A stretch of DNA of 64,000 bases from assembly GCA_963575745.1 (NCBI GenBank), contig CAUYUJ010007458.1, positions 428,686 through 492,685 of the forward strand. The letters run 5' to 3'. How positions within the stretch are numbered: the stretch's first letter is position 1; every line of letters begins with the position of its first letter. The position numbers and the translations under genes were made by a program. This document shows positions 54,301-64,000 of this stretch, piece after piece. Below the pieces are notes generated by a model that saw nothing but the letters and a program-made list of their open reading frames with translations, did not search any database and was not told where the DNA came from. The DNA comes from Prorocentrum cordatum (lineage: Eukaryota > Sar > Dinophyceae > Prorocentrales > Prorocentraceae).

Positions 54301-56035
54301 CGAGGGGGCGGAAGGGGCGGAAACATGGTAGTGGACAATTTCGAGCCCCTACAGTGGCCCTACAGACGGCCCAGGACGCGCCGCGGCCGCGGCGAATCTA
54401 TGGGCTGGGTGGGAAGGCACATCTATGATTTAGAATCTATGGCTATGGGTCGAGGGGTGTGCCGGGGATTCCTGCTGGGGTCCTCCTCTCTGTGGCGCGA
54501 GCCTGCCCTCCTGGGGCTCTCTGGGGCCTGCGTCGGGGACCCCCCAGGGCCCGCCGCAGTCCCGAAGAGGGTTCAACAGGGCCCCCCCTGGGGGGTCCGA
54601 AGGGGGCCCCAAGAGGCCACCCACATTGCGCGCTGCGACGTTAACCAAAAAATGGCAGGCTTGCGCAAGGGATGCGCCGACGCGATCTGCGCGATGGGCG
54701 TGCCGAAACGATCCGCGCGAGGGGCGTGCAGAGACGGCCCTAGGCCCTAGGCCCTAGGCCCTAGGCCCTATACCCTATAGTATTATAGGGCCCTATAGGC
54801 CCTATACCCTATAAGCCCCTTGGGACCTTAGGCGTCTTGGATATCTTTGGTACATGCTGAGCATGTGCGCCTGGACTTCGCACGGGGTGGGGCACGGGCC
54901 TCGAGCGGCCGCCCCGCCCCGTAGGCCCAGAATGGCAACCCCACAACGGGCCTTGCCAGGCGCCCCGCAGCGCTCGGAAACAGCCTTCGACCCGCAGGCC
55001 TTCGACCGCCCGAATGAGGGGCCCCTCCGCCGCCAAGGGACGCTGTGCCAGGGCGGTTAGCCACGCTGAGCAATATCTGCGGACAGCGTGGCGCCTTGCC
55101 CTGGCGCAGGTGTTCTCGCTGATGGCTGCCGCAATGGGGAGGCGGTACCTTCGCGCCCACCAGCTCTCTCGCACGATTATCTCGCACCATGCGCCTCAAG
55201 CTTCAAGATACCCAAGACGCCCACGGCCCCGAGACGCACGGCCTACGGCCTACGGCCTACGGCCCTGAGACACCCAGGGCCCAAGACGCCCAATGACACA
55301 AGATGCCTCAGGCCCCAAGGTACCCAGGACGCCTAAGGCCTAAGGCTAAGGCCCCACAACGCCTAGGGCCTAAGGCCTAAGGCCCCGAAGTACACGAAGA
55401 CGCCCAAGGCTCTAAGGTCCCAAGACGCCTCAGGCCCAAAGACGCGCAAGGCCCCAACATACCCAAGACACCTAAGGCCTACGGTCCCAAGACCGAACGC
55501 GCACCCCTCACGCGGACCGATGTGGAACTCCCCCCCAAGAGACCCAGGACCGATCTCCTGTACCCATGGGAGATGCGGGCTGCGCACGGACTCACACCGA
55601 CCGATTCGGATGCCCCGGGGACCCCCGAGAGACCCCAGGCCCTAGGCTAACGGCTAACGGCTAACGGCTAACGGTTAGAACCCGGGCCCCCTCGGTGCCC
55701 AAGAGGCCCAAGAGGCGCCCCAGACTGCCCCAAGACGGTCCAGGAATGCTGTCCAGCAAATGTTTTTTTGAGAAGGCTCCCAACAAAAAACTTCCCACGG
55801 CTGCCCAAAAGATGCCCGAAGAGGCCCCAAGAGTCAAGAGGTCCCGAGAGGGCCCCAAGACTGGCCCAGGGCCAGGGGACTCCGAGAGAGCCCCGAGACG
55901 GCCCCAAGAAGGCCCCAGAGGCTCCCAAGAGGCCCCGCCCAAGAACACGCAAAGGTCAAGACTCAAGACAGCCCAAGAAGCGCCCAAGATGGCCCAAAAG
56001 GGCCCCAAGACCCAAGACGGCCCCAGCAGGGGAAC
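51305..56035 (+). repeat. Segmental duplication, copy 2 (about 4.7 kb)
   Basis: Direct-orientation counterpart of 41960-46680 with the same order of blocks. Small differences include loss of the GTTAACTTCGAA word in the first monomer (near 51590), an (AT)n insertion near 52629, and a CACTAGTCACTAGTCACTAG array at 54107-54142 that copy 1 lacks. It lies entirely inside the intron of the minus-strand gene. Confidence 0.85.
51506..53860 (+). repeat. Satellite array 2, 13 monomers
   Basis: Monomer marks at about 51590 (partly deleted), 51748, 51914, 52082, 52247, 52441, 52657, 52820, 52996, 53186, 53379, 53589 and 53765. Monomer-specific peculiarities match array 1 one for one: for example, the sixth has an ATACATACA and CTAGCTAGTAGCTAG insert, and the tenth has CCAGATTGCAAGCGCGATTG. 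Confidence 0.9.
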
Positions 56036-56791
56036 CAAGAACCCGAAAGTCGAACCTTTCGCCCCAAGACGCTCCCAGGAGGCCCCCACAGAGGCCCCCT
56101 AAGCCCCAAGCCCCCAAGACGCCCCCCTAAGGGATTTAATTAAATCAGGACCCCCGAGAAGGCTCAAATAAGCATAATACACAGCGATCGGTAACGTAAA
56201 ATGATTAAATGCTCTTCACACCAAGGCTCCCCAGAGCGCACGGTGACGTAAACGCGCTGATAAGACCCAGGCTCCCAGCAGAGAGCGATGATGTAACGCG
56301 TTCCTGACACCAAGGCCCAGCCAACGCTCAGGAACGGGCAGCAAGGCAACAAGAGCGGACGTAACAAGCTCTCAACGCCAAAGCTCCTGGTACGAACGGT
56401 GGTGTGAGTAATTTCGGTTAATTTGTTTGAGGCGCTCTGTCCGTTTCCGTGCCAGGCCAGGTCTTCTAATCAGCCTCGCAGGATGGGGCGGCCTAAGACT
56501 TCGGCTGCCTGACATGCCTCCTATCCTATCCAAATCCTAGGTCCTATCTAGTCCTAGCTGTCCTAGTTACTAGTCGCCAGTCCTAGGTCCTAGGTCCTAG
56601 GTCCAAGGTCCTGGCTCCTCCAAGTCCTCCTAACATGGGCCATCCCCCATTGCCATCCGCCTCGCTCCTCCATCTGCGCTCCTCCACGCTGGATCCCAAC
56701 TCCCTGCCCCCCTGTTTCATGGGCCATGAGCCATGCCATGGCTCATGAGACATTGCCCTCCCTCCTTGCTCATTTCCCTGCTGTTGCTGAC

Positions 56792-58299
56792 CTTGCTGCG
56801 ACAAATTTCGATCGACAAATCACCGCTGCAATCTGGCGCCCAGGGTTGATATTCTCTTTGAGGATCTGGTCGATGCTCACCCCGACGCCCTCGTCGAGGG
56901 CCTTGGTGGGCGGCGACTGGCGGTGCTGGCTGCCGTGTCCGATCTTGCTGGGGGTGCTGAAGGTGCTCTTGCCAGCGAGGGTGATGGCGCATGAAGGCGC
57001 TGCGCTCGCAGCCCCGCCAGAAGCCATGGACAAGCTGTCGAGGGCGTCCTCCTCGCCCTCAAACTTACCAAGTCGCTGACGGCGGGCAGGTGGAGCACCG
57101 TCGGCTGCGGCAGCTGCAGGCCGCCGGGGCGCTTTCGGCACTGCTGGAGGCTTGGTGGCCGATGCTCTGGCCAATCCCTGCGCCTTGGGCCCTGGTGCTG
57201 CTTTGGGCCCCCGGGCTGACTGGGCAGGCTTCGCTGATGGCGGAGGCGCCGCAGCTGCTGCGCTGGCAACTGACAACCTGCTCCGAGATACAATCCCGCC
57301 GCCCTCGTTACTGTTATTGCCAGCGCCTGTGTTGAGCTGAGTCTCCTGACCAGCCTGAACCATTGCCTTGTAGTCGGAGGCCAGTGCGACGAAGTGATCG
57401 TACCCCTCGATCTTGCTCATGTTCTTGGCCATCAGCGGCTTCGGCCGGTTGTCGCGCTGCGTCTGGTCATGGAAGCACCAGATCTGGCGAGCGTGGTCAT
57501 CGTGAAGGGTGTCTTCCTCCTTCAGCACTCGCGTATCCAATATACAAGAGGTGGTAGACCTGCAAGACACGATAGTGTGAGGCAACTTATGATCCCTAGC
57601 AGCGTCAAGCGTCATCAATATTCCACTGAGCTTGACCCCCTCCCAATCGTAGAGCTCCTGGACGTGCGGTTGCACCTGTGGGCATTCAAGCGGGGCCTTG
57701 AAGTGAGCGCAGAAGGTGGCGTCCTTGATGAAAGCGATGTCTTGGTGCATGCTAAAATCCCGGGTGTGCCGAAGGACGACGCGCTGAGGGCACCAATTCG
57801 GCTGCTTCAGCTTCTTGAGAACAGAGCGCCCCCCCTGGAACTGACTCTTGAAAGTCTCATCAGAATGGTACAACTCGATGATCTTATCCTGGTTGCCACG
57901 GCAAATGAACGCCTCAGAGACCTCCCCGCACACTCTGCAAACCCATCCGATGGGCGTAGTGATAGCGTCACCAGTATCACGGTCCTGCCAGAGAACGCAA
58001 ACCTCGAACCACTCAACCTTGTTGCTCGACTCGCCGCAGATTTTACATACCCTCACCATGACCCTCTTCAAAGCAGCCTGCTTGGACTCAGAGATCACGA
58101 CTTTGGGAGCAGAGCGCGCTGTGCTGGCGGCAGGCGCTGGAGCTTCATCAACCTCGCGCCACTCTGAAGGGGCTGGGGCCTGCTGCTGCTGCTGAGAGGC
58201 CTCGCCATCGCTCTCGAAGAGCTCATCTAGCATCATCGTATCCTCATCGACTGGGCGCTGACTCTCAGCGGCGACCTCCTCGACATCAACGCTGCCCAT
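56792..58299 (-). CDS. First exon of the minus-strand gene, double CxxC protein
   Basis: ATG at 58297-58299. The N-terminus is acidic (MLDELFESDGEASQQQQQ) with an Ala/Pro linker. Then come two Cys pairs: VCKICGESSNKVEWFEVCVL (C85, C88) and WVCRVCGEVSEAFICRG (C121, C124), spaced like a zinc-ribbon-type unit. They are followed by IIELYHSDETFKSQFQGGRS, LKQPNWCPQRVVLRHTRDFS, HVQELYDWEGVKLSGILMTL and IWCFHDQTQRDNRPKPLMAK, and a long Ala/Pro/Lys-rich low-complexity part. It ends in phase 2 at AAG|GTCAGC. With the two downstream exons this makes a protein of about 1,300 residues. I recall this CxxC N-terminus in unnamed dinoflagellate proteins; DNA or protein binding is only inference. I found no leader relic upstream. 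Confidence 0.7.
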
Positions 58300-59690
58300 C
58301 CCGAGGGGCTGTGCAGGAGGTGAAGTTCGCGGTGTGGCGCGCTGGCCGGGCCTGGCTGGCCCTCCTGGGGGCTGCCTCCAACCCCAAATGTTTGGCCCGA
58401 ACGGCTCGCGGCAGCATAGGCATAAGCCTTAGGGCCTAGGGCCTAAGGGGCGTCGAAGCTTCGCGCTGTAATCACCCAAACAATGCTCGCACTTGGAGAC
58501 CCTGGCTGATTCGGCGCGTATCTGGCCTGACCGAGGACTCATTCTGCATTATGTCACGAGGGGCCAGCCTAGACTCTAGACTCTAGACTCTAGACTCTAG
58601 ACCCTAGACTCTAGACTCTAGACTCTGAGCCTAGGGCTACTATGTTTTTTTTTTTTTTAAGGCCTAGGGCCTAGATTAGAGCCGACATAGAACGTGATAC
58701 ATAGACATAGTACATAGTACATAGTGGCATGAAGCCTAAGACAATGAACTAAGACTAAGGACTAAGACCTGGACCTACAAGGATATCATTGCTGACTGCG
58801 CCCACGATCATCACTGTCGGGGGCCCGCGCTGGGGCATCTCGCTGTCCACATGGCACATGGGGGTGCGAGTGCAGGAGGGCAGGGTAGCTCCAGCGAGTC
58901 TGCGACCCTATGCGAGGTCATTCCACCCCTGGTCAACGCACATACTTGCTGCACCGCGTTCATCGCCCCACTCTGGCCCGCTTTCCTTAACTGTGCGATG
59001 GAATTAAGACTACGACTAGGACCAAGTAGAACCCTTTGGGCGTGAGCTTACTTGCATGCGCGCAGCGAGACAACATGGAAAACCCTGCGAGCTGGGGTTG
59101 CCCAGTGGGGCCCAGAGAAACATCGGGCAGTCCGAATCCACCGCCATCCTGCCTAAACCTGACCCCTGGGACCCCTGGGAAAACACGGCACATCGTTTCG
59201 CATGAGACGCATGCCCTGGAACCTCAAAGACTCAAAGAGACCCCCTGACCTCGGCGCCCCTGCGGGTCAGAGGAAGAAGGAGGAGGAACAAGAAGAGGAG
59301 GACATCAGCAGATTCAGTAAATGAGGAGAAGGAAGAAGTGGAGGATGAAAAAGATGAGAAAAAGGAAGAAGGGGAGGAGGAAGAAAAAGAAGACGAATTT
59401 GAATATAGATACGGAAGAGGAGAGGATGAGGATGAGAAAATGCTTCGGTGCCGTGGTGGGCTCTCTCATTCCAGCCTCATGCGGCCTGGTGCCCGGGAGA
59501 CCTCAAGGACATTGGACCAACGTGTATTTTTCTGAACGAACCTGGCTTGCGACAGGAAGGATGCCCGGTACCCGGTATACCCTGCTGCAGGGCTGTCGCA
59601 ATAAGAAATAAACTGTTGCAATAAACCCCTGCAACTGCCCATGGAAAAGAAATGCCACGTCTCCCGTGCCCGCCCAATAATGTCTGGCGG
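58300..59690. other. No confident gene
   Basis: ACTCTAGACTCTAGACTCTAG repeats at 58570-58625 and GGAAGAAGG-type purines at 59265-59400. A plus-strand open stretch at about 58785-59045 reads GGASAGGQGSSSESATLCEV and IPPLVNAHTCCTAFIAPLWP; it looks somewhat coding but has no splice or domain support. Confidence 0.35.
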
Positions 59691-60275
59691 CTAGCGTGCT
59701 GGCTCTTGCCACCAAGGCATGGTGGGGCAGAGGTAGAATGGGTGCAAGATGGCAGCAATGCAAGGGAGCGAGAAACCCTCCCCGCTCAACTTTCGAAGCT
59801 GGTTGCTCGAGAAGTGGCTCAAATCAGTTATTGCAGGCCAACCTTGCAAACGCATCATGTCTGAACCGCTCAGCACATAGTCCATCTCAAAAGAATACAG
59901 CATCGATGAGGTCAACATTGTGCCTGTACCCTCCTTCCAAGGAGACCTCGCCACAGACTGGCTGATGTTGGCGAACCAGCCTTTCCGACCTGCTGCAACC
60001 ATGTCGGCGGGGGCGTCCAAGCCCAGGTCCGTGGACTTCCTCCTGTTGTTCTTCCTCATTGTCGACATGCGGGCTGCCCAAGCGCAATCAAGGATGTCGT
60101 GGATATTGGGGCGACATGGAACGCCGCGCAAGAGGATGCCCGGCATGGTAGACCACCCATTGTATGTATCACTGATGCCCAACTTGTGGCGGGCCATGAC
60201 TGAATCGGACTGCCACAGAGCGAACGCCTTCTTGTTGCGGTTCCGGGCGCCCTCCTCCTCCTCGACGACCTCCTC
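59691..60275 (-). CDS. C-terminal exon of a second DNA methyltransferase-like gene
   Basis: On the minus strand, after an ACCCTTCGTAG acceptor (60276), the exon encodes EEVVEEEEGARNRNKKAFAL, RHKLGISDTYNGWSTMPGIL, LRGVPCRPNIHDILDCAWAA and RMSTMRKNNRRKSTDLGLDA. Then a stretch resembling the last motifs of C5-cytosine methyltransferases follows: FANISQSVARSP, GTMLTSSMLYSFEMDYVLSG, MMRLQGWPAITDLSHFSSNQ, and LRKLSGEGFSLPCIAAIL (motif X-like). It ends QEPAR and TAG at 59691-59693. The R-L-Q-G-W-P element and the G-E-x-x-x-L-P-C ending differ from the GNGMH ending of the 22.8-24.8 kb gene, so the two belong to different subtypes. The N-terminal motifs should lie on the minus strand beyond 60.3 kb; I did not find them in this window. 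Confidence 0.55.
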   Translation of the reverse strand, partial: EEVVEEEEGARNRNKKAFALWQSDSVMARHKLGISDTYNGWSTMPGILLRGVPCRPNIHDILDCAWAARMSTMRKNNRRKSTDLGLDAPADMVAAGRKGWFANISQSVARSPWKEGTGTMLTSSMLYSFEMDYVLSGSDMMRLQGWPAITDLSHFSSNQLRKLSGEGFSLPCIAAILHPFYLCPTMPWWQEPAR

Positions 60276-61336
60276 CTACGAAGGGTGTCCAATTGAATAT
60301 TTGGTGGGTCCAACGGTTGGAGGCATGGCATGGGCCCCAATGGCCCACTGGCAATCCTCTAAAATCTAAAACCCTAAGTCCTAACATGACAGACGTGATG
60401 GCGCTGGGCCGATACTCTGATACTCCCTGGACGGGGGGGCATTTACTGAGATGTCCTGCTGATCCGCGAAGCGGTGTCTGGCTGCAATCGCTTCCGAGGG
60501 CTTGGCCCAAGGCCTTGGGCCAAGGGCTATAGCGGCTAGGGCTACGGCTAGGGCGGCTAGGGCCTAGCCGCTATACGCTATAGTATAGTATATACATAGC
60601 CGCAGCCTGGCCCCACCCCCTGCTAATCATGGCCTCAGCATCCATCACCAATATCCCCCATTTGCGCTGCATTGGCCCGGCGAAGCCCAAAGATAATTAA
60701 GGGAGGGGGTGTTTGGTAATCATTGTACAAGTGCAACATCGCGATGGAGCCTGTTTTGGGTTGTCTTCCGGTGGTTTTCGGGCGTCTGGGGCTGCGCTGG
60801 AACGGTTACGATGTGCAATGTAGTTACTACCCACGCACTACCACTATCACAACGAGTGCAACTGCGCCCCCAGGGATGTTGCACCCAAAAGGGGGGGTAC
60901 GTGCAACGCTTTTTCCCGATTCCCGAACGCGCGCGGGGGCGCCAACCCAGAGGGGGGACGGCGCCTGCAACGGTAACGGCCTGGCCCCAGCACGACCAGC
61001 GCCAGCCCGACGCCCAACATACCAGCCTGCACACTGACACATGACATACATACATACATACCACCACGACCTACACCACGAATAGCAGATAGCACCAGCG
61101 CCACCAGCAACACGACCAGCGCGAGTTACTACCTACGAGCATCTCGGCGCACCGCCTGCGCCATGCCAAGGTGGGGGTGAATGCAGTGCGGTGCCTGCTG
61201 ATGGGCGGCCAGCGTCAACCGGTAACTGGTGGAGACGCACGCCGCAAGCCCTTCCTACCGTTGCTCGGCGCCCCGACAGGGGGGGGGTGATGCTGCCGGG
61301 GCCGAGCAGGCCTTGGACCCCAGGCCCTCTTGGCCA
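60276..61336. other. No gene seen
   Basis: GGCTAGGGCTACGGCTAGGG-type words at 60530-60600; the rest is mixed GC-rich sequence with short open frames on both strands. Confidence 0.4.
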
Positions 61337-61800
61337 CGTGCGAGGGGCGTGCCAAAATTGGTGCGGTAGCCGCATGCGAACGCTGGCATGCGGGCCTTCG
61401 GTGGAACTCCCTGCGGGGCAACGAAACGCGTGAGGGGTGCGCCAAAATAAATGAAGTGGCTGCATGCGAACGCTGACACTTGGGCCTTCGGCGGGGCTCC
61501 CCCCTATGGCCCCTATGCCCTATGGCCCTATGGCCCTATGGGGCCACGAAACGCGCGAGGGGTGGGCGAAAATGGTTGACTGGTTCGGAGGCCAGAGGCA
61601 GGGGTCGGAGGAGGAAGGGGAGGGAGGAAGGGAAGAGGGGAGAGGGGGCGAACGCGGGTGGCTGTGGCTGTGGCCCAGCCTCAGCCCAGGCCAAAAACAG
61701 AAACAAAAAAAAAGAAAAAAAAAAGAACCAAAAATAGAATAAACAAAGAAAAAAAAAAAAACAAAAAAAAAAAAAGAAAAAAAAAAAAAGAAAAAACAAG
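61337..61800 (+). repeat. Three tandem units ending near an A-rich tract
   Basis: Units begin at about 61337, 61427 and 61551 with CGNGAGGGGYGYGCCAAAAT-type sequence. They share GCATGCGAACGCTG, GGGCCTTCGGYGG and GGGGCMACGAAACGCG. The third unit is partial. An A-rich tract follows at 61692-61799, about 85-90% A with scattered G and C, striking in such GC-rich DNA. Confidence 0.65.
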
Positions 61801-64000
61801 CAAATAGCTGGCTCCTGTCATGCAAGGCTGAGACTCGGGCTGGGCTGCTTACCTGGCTTACCTCAATCTGGGCAGCCAGGACTGCTAGGATGCTAGGACC
61901 TAAGAGACTGTCAAGGTAGGCGCGGTGCCCAAAACCTCACTCCGGGCGCAAGCTGAAGCCAAGCTGGCCAGGCCAGGCTCCAGCAGCTGGCCACGCTCTG
62001 GGGAACCCAACGCCCAGAGCGATCCCAGGCCAAGCTTAGAATCTTTTAGAAGGCCCCAGGCCACTAGGCCCAATCCCTCACGCCCTCGGCCCTCGGCCCT
62101 CGGCCCAGGCCTCATGCCATGGCCTTGGCCTAGAGGGCCTAGGGCCTATAGAGCCTAGGCTATATGACACCAAGGACCTAAGTTTAGGCCCTATGGCCCT
62201 ATGGCCCTGCGCCCAAGGCCCTGGGTTCCAGGCCCTATGGCCCTAGGCCCCCTAGGCCCTAGGCTCTCCTCTCTAGACTCTAGACTTAGGCTCTAGGCCC
62301 TAGGCGTAAGCCCCAAGCCTAAGCGCTAGATCCTTTCTGCAGCCCTGCAATCCTAAAATGACTATGACTATCTATCTATGATGCCCCAGGCCGCAGGCCA
62401 AGCCAAGCTCAAGCAACTGGCCGTGCTCGGCGTGAGCCCGAGGCCCAAGGCCCTGGCCCAAGGCGATCCCAGGCCAAGCTTAAAGGCCCTAGGCCACGAG
62501 GCCCCAAGCCCTCATGCCCGGCCAAGGCCTGATGTCACGGCCTCGGCCCAGGCAGGGCCTAAGGCCGACCTAGGACCTAGGCCTATGGCATGGCCTAGGG
62601 CCCTAGGGCCTAGGGCCTAGGGCCTAGGGCCCTATGGCCCCAAGGGCAGGCCATGGGCCATGGGCCCCAGGTCCTATCCTATCGGCCCTAGGCCATGAGC
62701 CCAGGCCCTTGGCCCTAGGCCCTCTGCCCCAGGCCGAAGCCCTGCAAGCCTGACCCCGACGCCCCAAGCCGCTGGCCCTGGGGCCAATGGATGAGGGCGT
62801 AAGGCACAAGATTGGTCCCAGGCAAGGTCCTGGTCCTAGGCCCTAGGCCCTAGGGGCCCTAGGCTAGACCCCAGGGTCTGGGGCCTGGTGCCGCGGCCCT
62901 GGGCCCTGGGCCCGAGGCCCTAACGAGGCCGAAGGCCGCAGGGCGTGGGCCTGCGCCCCAAACCAATGGGGCCTCACCCCCAAATCCGCCATGCGAAAAC
63001 GGCCACCCCCCCCCCCCCCTTTGAGAGCTGCGCTGGGTTGTGGCACAGCCTCAGCCCAGGCAGGCTAGCGGCTAGCGGCTAGCGGCTAGCTGTCTCATGC
63101 TAGGCCGCGGCTAGGGCTGGGCTGCTTACCTCAAGCTAGCAAGGCAGCGAGGCGACTGTCAAGGCAGGCGCGGCGCCCAGAACTTACCCTGGGTACAAGC
63201 CGAGGCCAAGCTGGCCAGGCCAGGCTCAAGCAACTGGCCACGCTCGGGGAAAGCCCAAGGCGACCTCAGGCCAAGCTCAATAGGCCCTAGGCCCTAGGCC
63301 CAGGCCCTCACGCCCTCGGCCCCAAGCCTGGGCCTGAGACCATGGCCTTGGCCTGTGGCCTTGAGCACCGAGGACGTAAGTTTAGGCCCTAAGGCCCTAA
63401 GGCTTAAGGCCCTAAGGCCCTAAGGCGCCGAGCTCGGGGCCCTGGGTCCCAGGCTCCTCCAGGCTCTCGTCGAGAGTCCAGGCCCTAAGCCCTCAGCCCT
63501 GCGCCCTGCGCCGCAGCCCTGCGAGCCTAAGCCGATGCCCCAAGCCGCAGGCCAGGCCAGGATCAAGCAGCTGGCCACGCTTGGGGCGAGCCCAAGGCCC
63601 AAGGCGGCCTCAGGCCAAGCTAAGTAGGTCCTAGGCCCTAGGCCACTAGAGCCACTAGGCACTAGGCCTAGGCCCTAAGGCCCTAATGTACTATGGCTTA
63701 GGCCCTAGGCCCCAGGCCTAGGCCCTCGGCCTGAGGCCATGGCCTCGGCCTAGAGCCCAAGGGCCCCTGGCCCAGGCCCTATCGGCCCTGGGTCCTAGGT
63801 CCCAAGCCCTGAGCCCTAGTCCCTAGGCCCTAGGCCGAAGCCCTGCAAGCCTAATCCCGCCGCCCCAGGTCGCAGGGCCTGGGGCTTGGCCCCAGGCCCC
63901 AGACCTGGCCCGAAGGCCTTAGGCCTTAGGCCCTAGGCCCTAGGCCAGGCCCCAGGGCGCTGGCCCGGTGCCCCAGGCCACAGCCCCCCAAGCCCGGTCG
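61665..64000 (+). repeat. Kilobase-scale tandem duplication and GGCCCTAGG heptamers
   Basis: About 61815-62160 and 63040-63400 share GGGCTGGGCTGCTTACCT, GACTGTCAAGG, GGCCAAGCTGGCCAGGCCAG-type sequence, GGCCACGCTC and CAGGCCAAGCT. Two more partial copies lie at about 62385-62485 and 63535-63625. GGCCCTAGGCCCTAGG runs fill the spaces between. No coding region is supported. Confidence 0.6.

Larger units (their letters stand above)
50221..56791 (-). other. 6.57-kb intron containing satellite copy 2
   Basis: Donor GCAAG|GTCAGC (56791) and acceptor CCAAGCAG (50221). The flanking exons join in phase through an AG|G codon (Arg). Besides copy 2 it holds single-copy sequence at 50225-50760 and 56130-56790, the latter with CCTAGGTCCTAGGTCC repeats near 56575-56615. 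Confidence 0.7.

Noticed and set aside
45439-55199. Minus-strand frames of about 120-133 codons shared by the two 4.7-kb copies (45439-45847 and 54809-55199)
   Set aside because: Shared in at least two phases with similar similarity, as expected from recent duplication. No splice context, leader relic or domain. Could be revisited if a third, diverged copy keeps only one frame.
58370-58410. Possible leader relic upstream of the ATG at 58299
   Set aside because: Only scattered matches to the leader (CCGT, CATTTGG) with a large gap; not distinguishable from chance.

Overview
This window looks like nuclear DNA of a dinoflagellate; I cannot name the species. Four things point there. (1) Degraded copies of the dinoflagellate trans-spliced leader (core CCGTAGCCATTTTGGCTCAA) lie 59-147 nt upstream of several reading frames, in the sense orientation. 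(2) The sequence is very GC-rich and full of simple repeats, with small exons scattered among them. (3) Introns with GT donors, and probably GC or GA donors, end in AG and join in phase. (4) Several proteins resemble lineage-specific families I remember only as unnamed dinoflagellate predictions. I found no rRNA, tRNA, CRISPR array or bacterial-type operon.

Layout. 1-3.4 kb is repeats: an AT-rich island with a 26-bp perfect palindrome, GGA tracts and a dispersed repeat whose inverted copy lies at 38.6-38.9 kb. About 3.4-12.9 kb (+) holds scattered exons of one large gene of unknown function, interrupted by three in-frame stops and a 100-N gap. 14.1-14.3 kb (-) is a small gene, and 15.8-16.9 kb (+) a 361-codon gene, each behind a leader-like relic. 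18.5-19.6 kb is a long imperfect palindrome built from a minisatellite. 20.5-24.8 kb (+) carries a C5-cytosine DNA methyltransferase-like gene. 25.6-26.6 kb (-) and 29.3-30.6 kb (-) are two more genes with leader relics. The second has a 210-nt intron with nested inverted repeats, like an introner (an intron-making transposable element). 31.7-36.5 kb (+) is another large lineage-specific gene, broken by frameshifts at simple repeats and one stop. 39.0-39.4 kb (-) is a Lys/Ala-rich coiled-coil exon.

42.0-56.0 kb is dominated by two direct copies of a 4.7-kb segment. Each contains 13 satellite monomers of about 155-225 bp in the same order. The second copy sits wholly inside a 6.6-kb intron of a minus-strand gene (58.3 to 47.2 kb), and the first begins about 0.5 kb beyond that gene's stop codon. 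59.7-60.3 kb (-) is the last exon of a second, different DNA methyltransferase-like gene. 61.3-64 kb is tandem repeats with an A-rich tract.

The genes do not form an obvious pathway. The common theme is mobility: spliced-leader relics marking genes re-inserted through mRNA, an introner-like intron in one of them, two methyltransferases of a kind known in dinoflagellates to travel with retroelements, and satellite-driven segmental duplication.
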